A stretch of DNA of 6,877 nucleotides from Microcaldota archaeon (GTDB lineage Archaea > Micrarchaeota > Micrarchaeia > Anstonellales > Anstonellaceae): positions 1 through 6,877 of the forward strand of contig JAPLWY010000014.1 in the NCBI GenBank assembly GCA_026396355.1. The letters run 5' to 3'. The notes under the pieces were generated by a model. It was given only the letters and a program-made list of their open reading frames with translations, made no database searches and was not told where the DNA came from. Numbering within the stretch: position 1 is the first letter of the stretch; the number at the start of each line of letters is the position of its first letter. Below, in pieces: positions 5,594 through 6,877 of this stretch. The translations under genes and the position numbers were made by a program.

Positions 5594-5753
5594 GGGAATA
5601 ACCAAGCGCTCGCTCTTCCTTAAGCTAGGGGGCGGAATCTACGAGGACGTTTCCGAGCTTGCGGAAAAGGGCTTTGTGTCCCAGAAAAAGTCAGGCAGGA
5701 AAAAGGCGGTTTCCACCACCACGAAATTCAAGGCGTATTTCGGGCAAGAATGA
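5580..5753 (+). CDS. scpB: ScpB C-terminal part (frameshifted gene)
   Basis: A 57-residue frame overlapping the previous one by 14 bases, shifted +1. It matches the end of the ScpB second winged-helix domain: KNEGITKRSLFLKL (helix-turn-helix entry), YEDVSELAEKGFV (recognition helix and turn), the wing GRKKAVSTTTKF and the family ending FKAYFGQE. It could be translated from the ATG at 5580 as a separate peptide, or be the remains of a broken gene. Compared with the family pattern, for example LSQASLEVLAIVSYKQPIT in Bacillus ScpB (recalled from memory), about eight residues of the first helix of this domain are missing at the junction, so correcting the frame alone would not restore a standard protein. 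Confidence 0.75.
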   Translation: MRKNEGITKRSLFLKLGGGIYEDVSELAEKGFVSQKKSGRKKAVSTTTKFKAYFGQE

Positions 5754-5835
5754 GACTATATTTGAAAGAAAACAGCCTGCCTTGCGGCGGGATGGGAACG
5801 CCTGGCAAAACTATCAGCTTAGCCTGCTGCAAGCA

Positions 5836-5852
5836 GTTGGCAACTGGCCAAC
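5836..5852. repeat. Small hairpin between convergent scpB and lyase genes
   Basis: GTTGGC and GCCAAC form 6-bp arms around a 5-base loop, a few bases outside the lyase stop codon at 5858. It could help end transcripts from either side but lacks a clear T-run. The rest of the 5754-5857 gap shows no gene or RNA that I can recognise. Confidence 0.3.
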
Positions 5853-5857
5853 CGGGT

Positions 5858-6877
5858 TCAGATTAAGCCCCTAAGCTCGTTCACCATGCGCACAAATTCC
5901 GGGCGGTTGTTCAGCACATACTTGCCGCGGAAATGGAAAAATCCGTCTTCCACGTAATTTTGCGCAGTCACCCCGGATTCTGCGCGCTGGTAGATGCCTG
6001 CCTGATACGCCTGCCCTATCAGCGAGAAAAGCCCTGCAAGCTCGTCTTGGGAATAGACCTCGCGCGGAAATGCGTAGCGGAGAGAGTCCATGCTGGCGCC
6101 GTAGCCATAGACAATGTAGCCAAGGCCGCAGCCGCCAACCCCGTATGCTGCCTGGTTCACCCCGTGCAGGAACTCCGCCGGATGCATTTTCTTGGAAAGC
6201 TTGGGGAACATCTGGTCAGCGGCAATGTAAAGCGCGTGCCCTCCGCCTACAACCGGAACCCCGTACTTGGCAAGCTCCAGGTAGGAGCGGTGGACCTGGG
6301 CTATGCGGGAGCCTATGTTGTCCGCAGAGGAGGCGATGAGAAGGCCTGAAACCGCCTCAATCATGGTGTCAGCAGTGGTACCGGAATACGAGTTGAACCC
6401 GTTGCCATACATGACCGTGGTCAGCGCGGATATCTCGCTGGATGCAGCTTCCCATTTTGCCCCGATGACCGGAGAATTCTTGTTGATGAAAATCCCGCCG
6501 CCGTTATGCGCGTATATTTTCTTGAAGCTTATTGTCGCAACGTCGCAGTACGACATTATTTCCTTCACGATTTCCTGCAGGCTCTTGTCGGCATAGCCAG
6601 GCTCGTATGCCTTTATGTAAAAGGCGTTCTCGAAAATCCTGCAGGTGTCAAACCATATCAGAAGCCCTTTTTTGCGCGCAAAGTCGTGCACTTCGCGGAT
6701 GTTTTTCATCGAGACGGGCTGGCCGCCGCCCCCGTTGTTGGTCATGGTCAGGCCGGACGCCCCGTCGTCCAGCATGAATGCCCGGTTCCGCTGCGGACAC
6801 GGGTTGTAGATGTCGTGCAGATAATTGTGGTCGATGACGTTCCCCTGCAAGGTCCAGTTCCGGCCGCAGTAGAACGC
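5858..6877 (-). CDS. tnaA: Tryptophanase-like PLP-dependent beta-eliminating lyase, partial
   Basis: The last 339 residues of a tryptophanase/tyrosine phenol-lyase family enzyme; the N-terminus lies beyond the right edge. These cytosolic PLP enzymes split L-tryptophan or L-tyrosine to indole or phenol, pyruvate and ammonia. Visible in order are TMTNNGGGGQPVS (about residues 44-56); WFDTCR, whose Asp77 and Arg80 match the PLP ring-nitrogen and O3' contacts; TISFKK (119-120), whose second lysine matches the Schiff-base lysine; GGHA (212-215); the substrate-carboxylate region RYAFPR (267-272); and FFHFRGK near the end, where His315 aligns by eye with tryptophanase His463. A leucine (252) stands where tyrosine phenol-lyase has its substrate-selecting arginine. 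Both points favour tryptophanase over tyrosine phenol-lyase, but that is inference. The segment before TMTNN is shorter than in the bacterial enzymes. G+C is high (about 70% in one counted line). Confidence 0.88.
   Translation of the reverse strand, partial: AFYCGRNWTLQGNVIDHNYLHDIYNPCPQRNRAFMLDDGASGLTMTNNGGGGQPVSMKNIREVHDFARKKGLLIWFDTCRIFENAFYIKAYEPGYADKSLQEIVKEIMSYCDVATISFKKIYAHNGGGIFINKNSPVIGAKWEAASSEISALTTVMYGNGFNSYSGTTADTMIEAVSGLLIASSADNIGSRIAQVHRSYLELAKYGVPVVGGGHALYIAADQMFPKLSKKMHPAEFLHGVNQAAYGVGGCGLGYIVYGYGASMDSLRYAFPREVYSQDELAGLFSLIGQAYQAGIYQRAESGVTAQNYVEDGFFHFRGKYVLNNRPEFVRMVNELRGLI

Noticed and set aside
5093..5605. Minus-strand frame of 170 codons
   Set aside because: It is opposite the end of scpA and the start of scpB, both clearly recognisable on the plus strand.
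5933..6349. Plus-strand frame of 138 codons
   Set aside because: It is opposite the lyase C-terminal half; a long open frame is expected by chance in this high-G+C antisense strand.
1..6877. CRISPR array, insertion sequence or rRNA
   Set aside because: No regularly spaced direct repeats, transposase-like protein, terminal inverted repeats or rRNA motifs were seen on either strand.

Overview
The window looks archaeal. The evidence is a pilin-type protein with a class III signal peptide (cleavage site G|QGAVEY), TATA boxes placed about 25-35 bases before most start codons (the pattern of leaderless or short-leader archaeal transcripts), an archaeal-type scpA-scpB pair without a bacterial operon context, and a KaiC/RecA-like ATPase. 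The mix of small proteins and short intergenic gaps would fit a DPANN-type or other euryarchaeal lineage, but the window cannot fix the taxon.

Layout, left to right. (1) 1-1042, minus strand: a KaiC-like ATPase cut off by the left edge, with a conserved-looking small protein of unknown function upstream of it. (2) 1166-1711, plus strand: a secreted pilin-like protein, divergent from the previous pair; the gap between them holds a perfect 9-bp-arm palindrome and a TATA box. (3) 1779-4361, minus strand: three separately promoted genes, namely an unrecognised protein (about 201 aa), a class I SAM-dependent methyltransferase (303 aa) and another unrecognised protein (about 260 aa). The two unrecognised genes are visibly richer in A+T than the rest. 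(4) 4515-5753, plus strand: scpA followed by scpB, the kleisin and winged-helix subunits of an SMC (condensin) complex, joined by a 4-base ATGA overlap. scpB is split in two reading frames and has lost about eight residues at the break. (5) 5858-6877, minus strand, convergent with scpB and running off the right edge: a PLP-dependent beta-eliminating lyase of the tryptophanase/tyrosine phenol-lyase family.

The genes do not form one pathway. ScpA and ScpB should work together on chromosome organisation; the KaiC-like ATPase and its upstream neighbour may be co-regulated; the others look like independent single-gene units. I did not find a convincing new multi-gene system. The items most worth a second look are the broken scpB, the arginine in the KaiC-like Walker A motif, the shortened segment in the lyase, and the two orphan genes flanking the methyltransferase.
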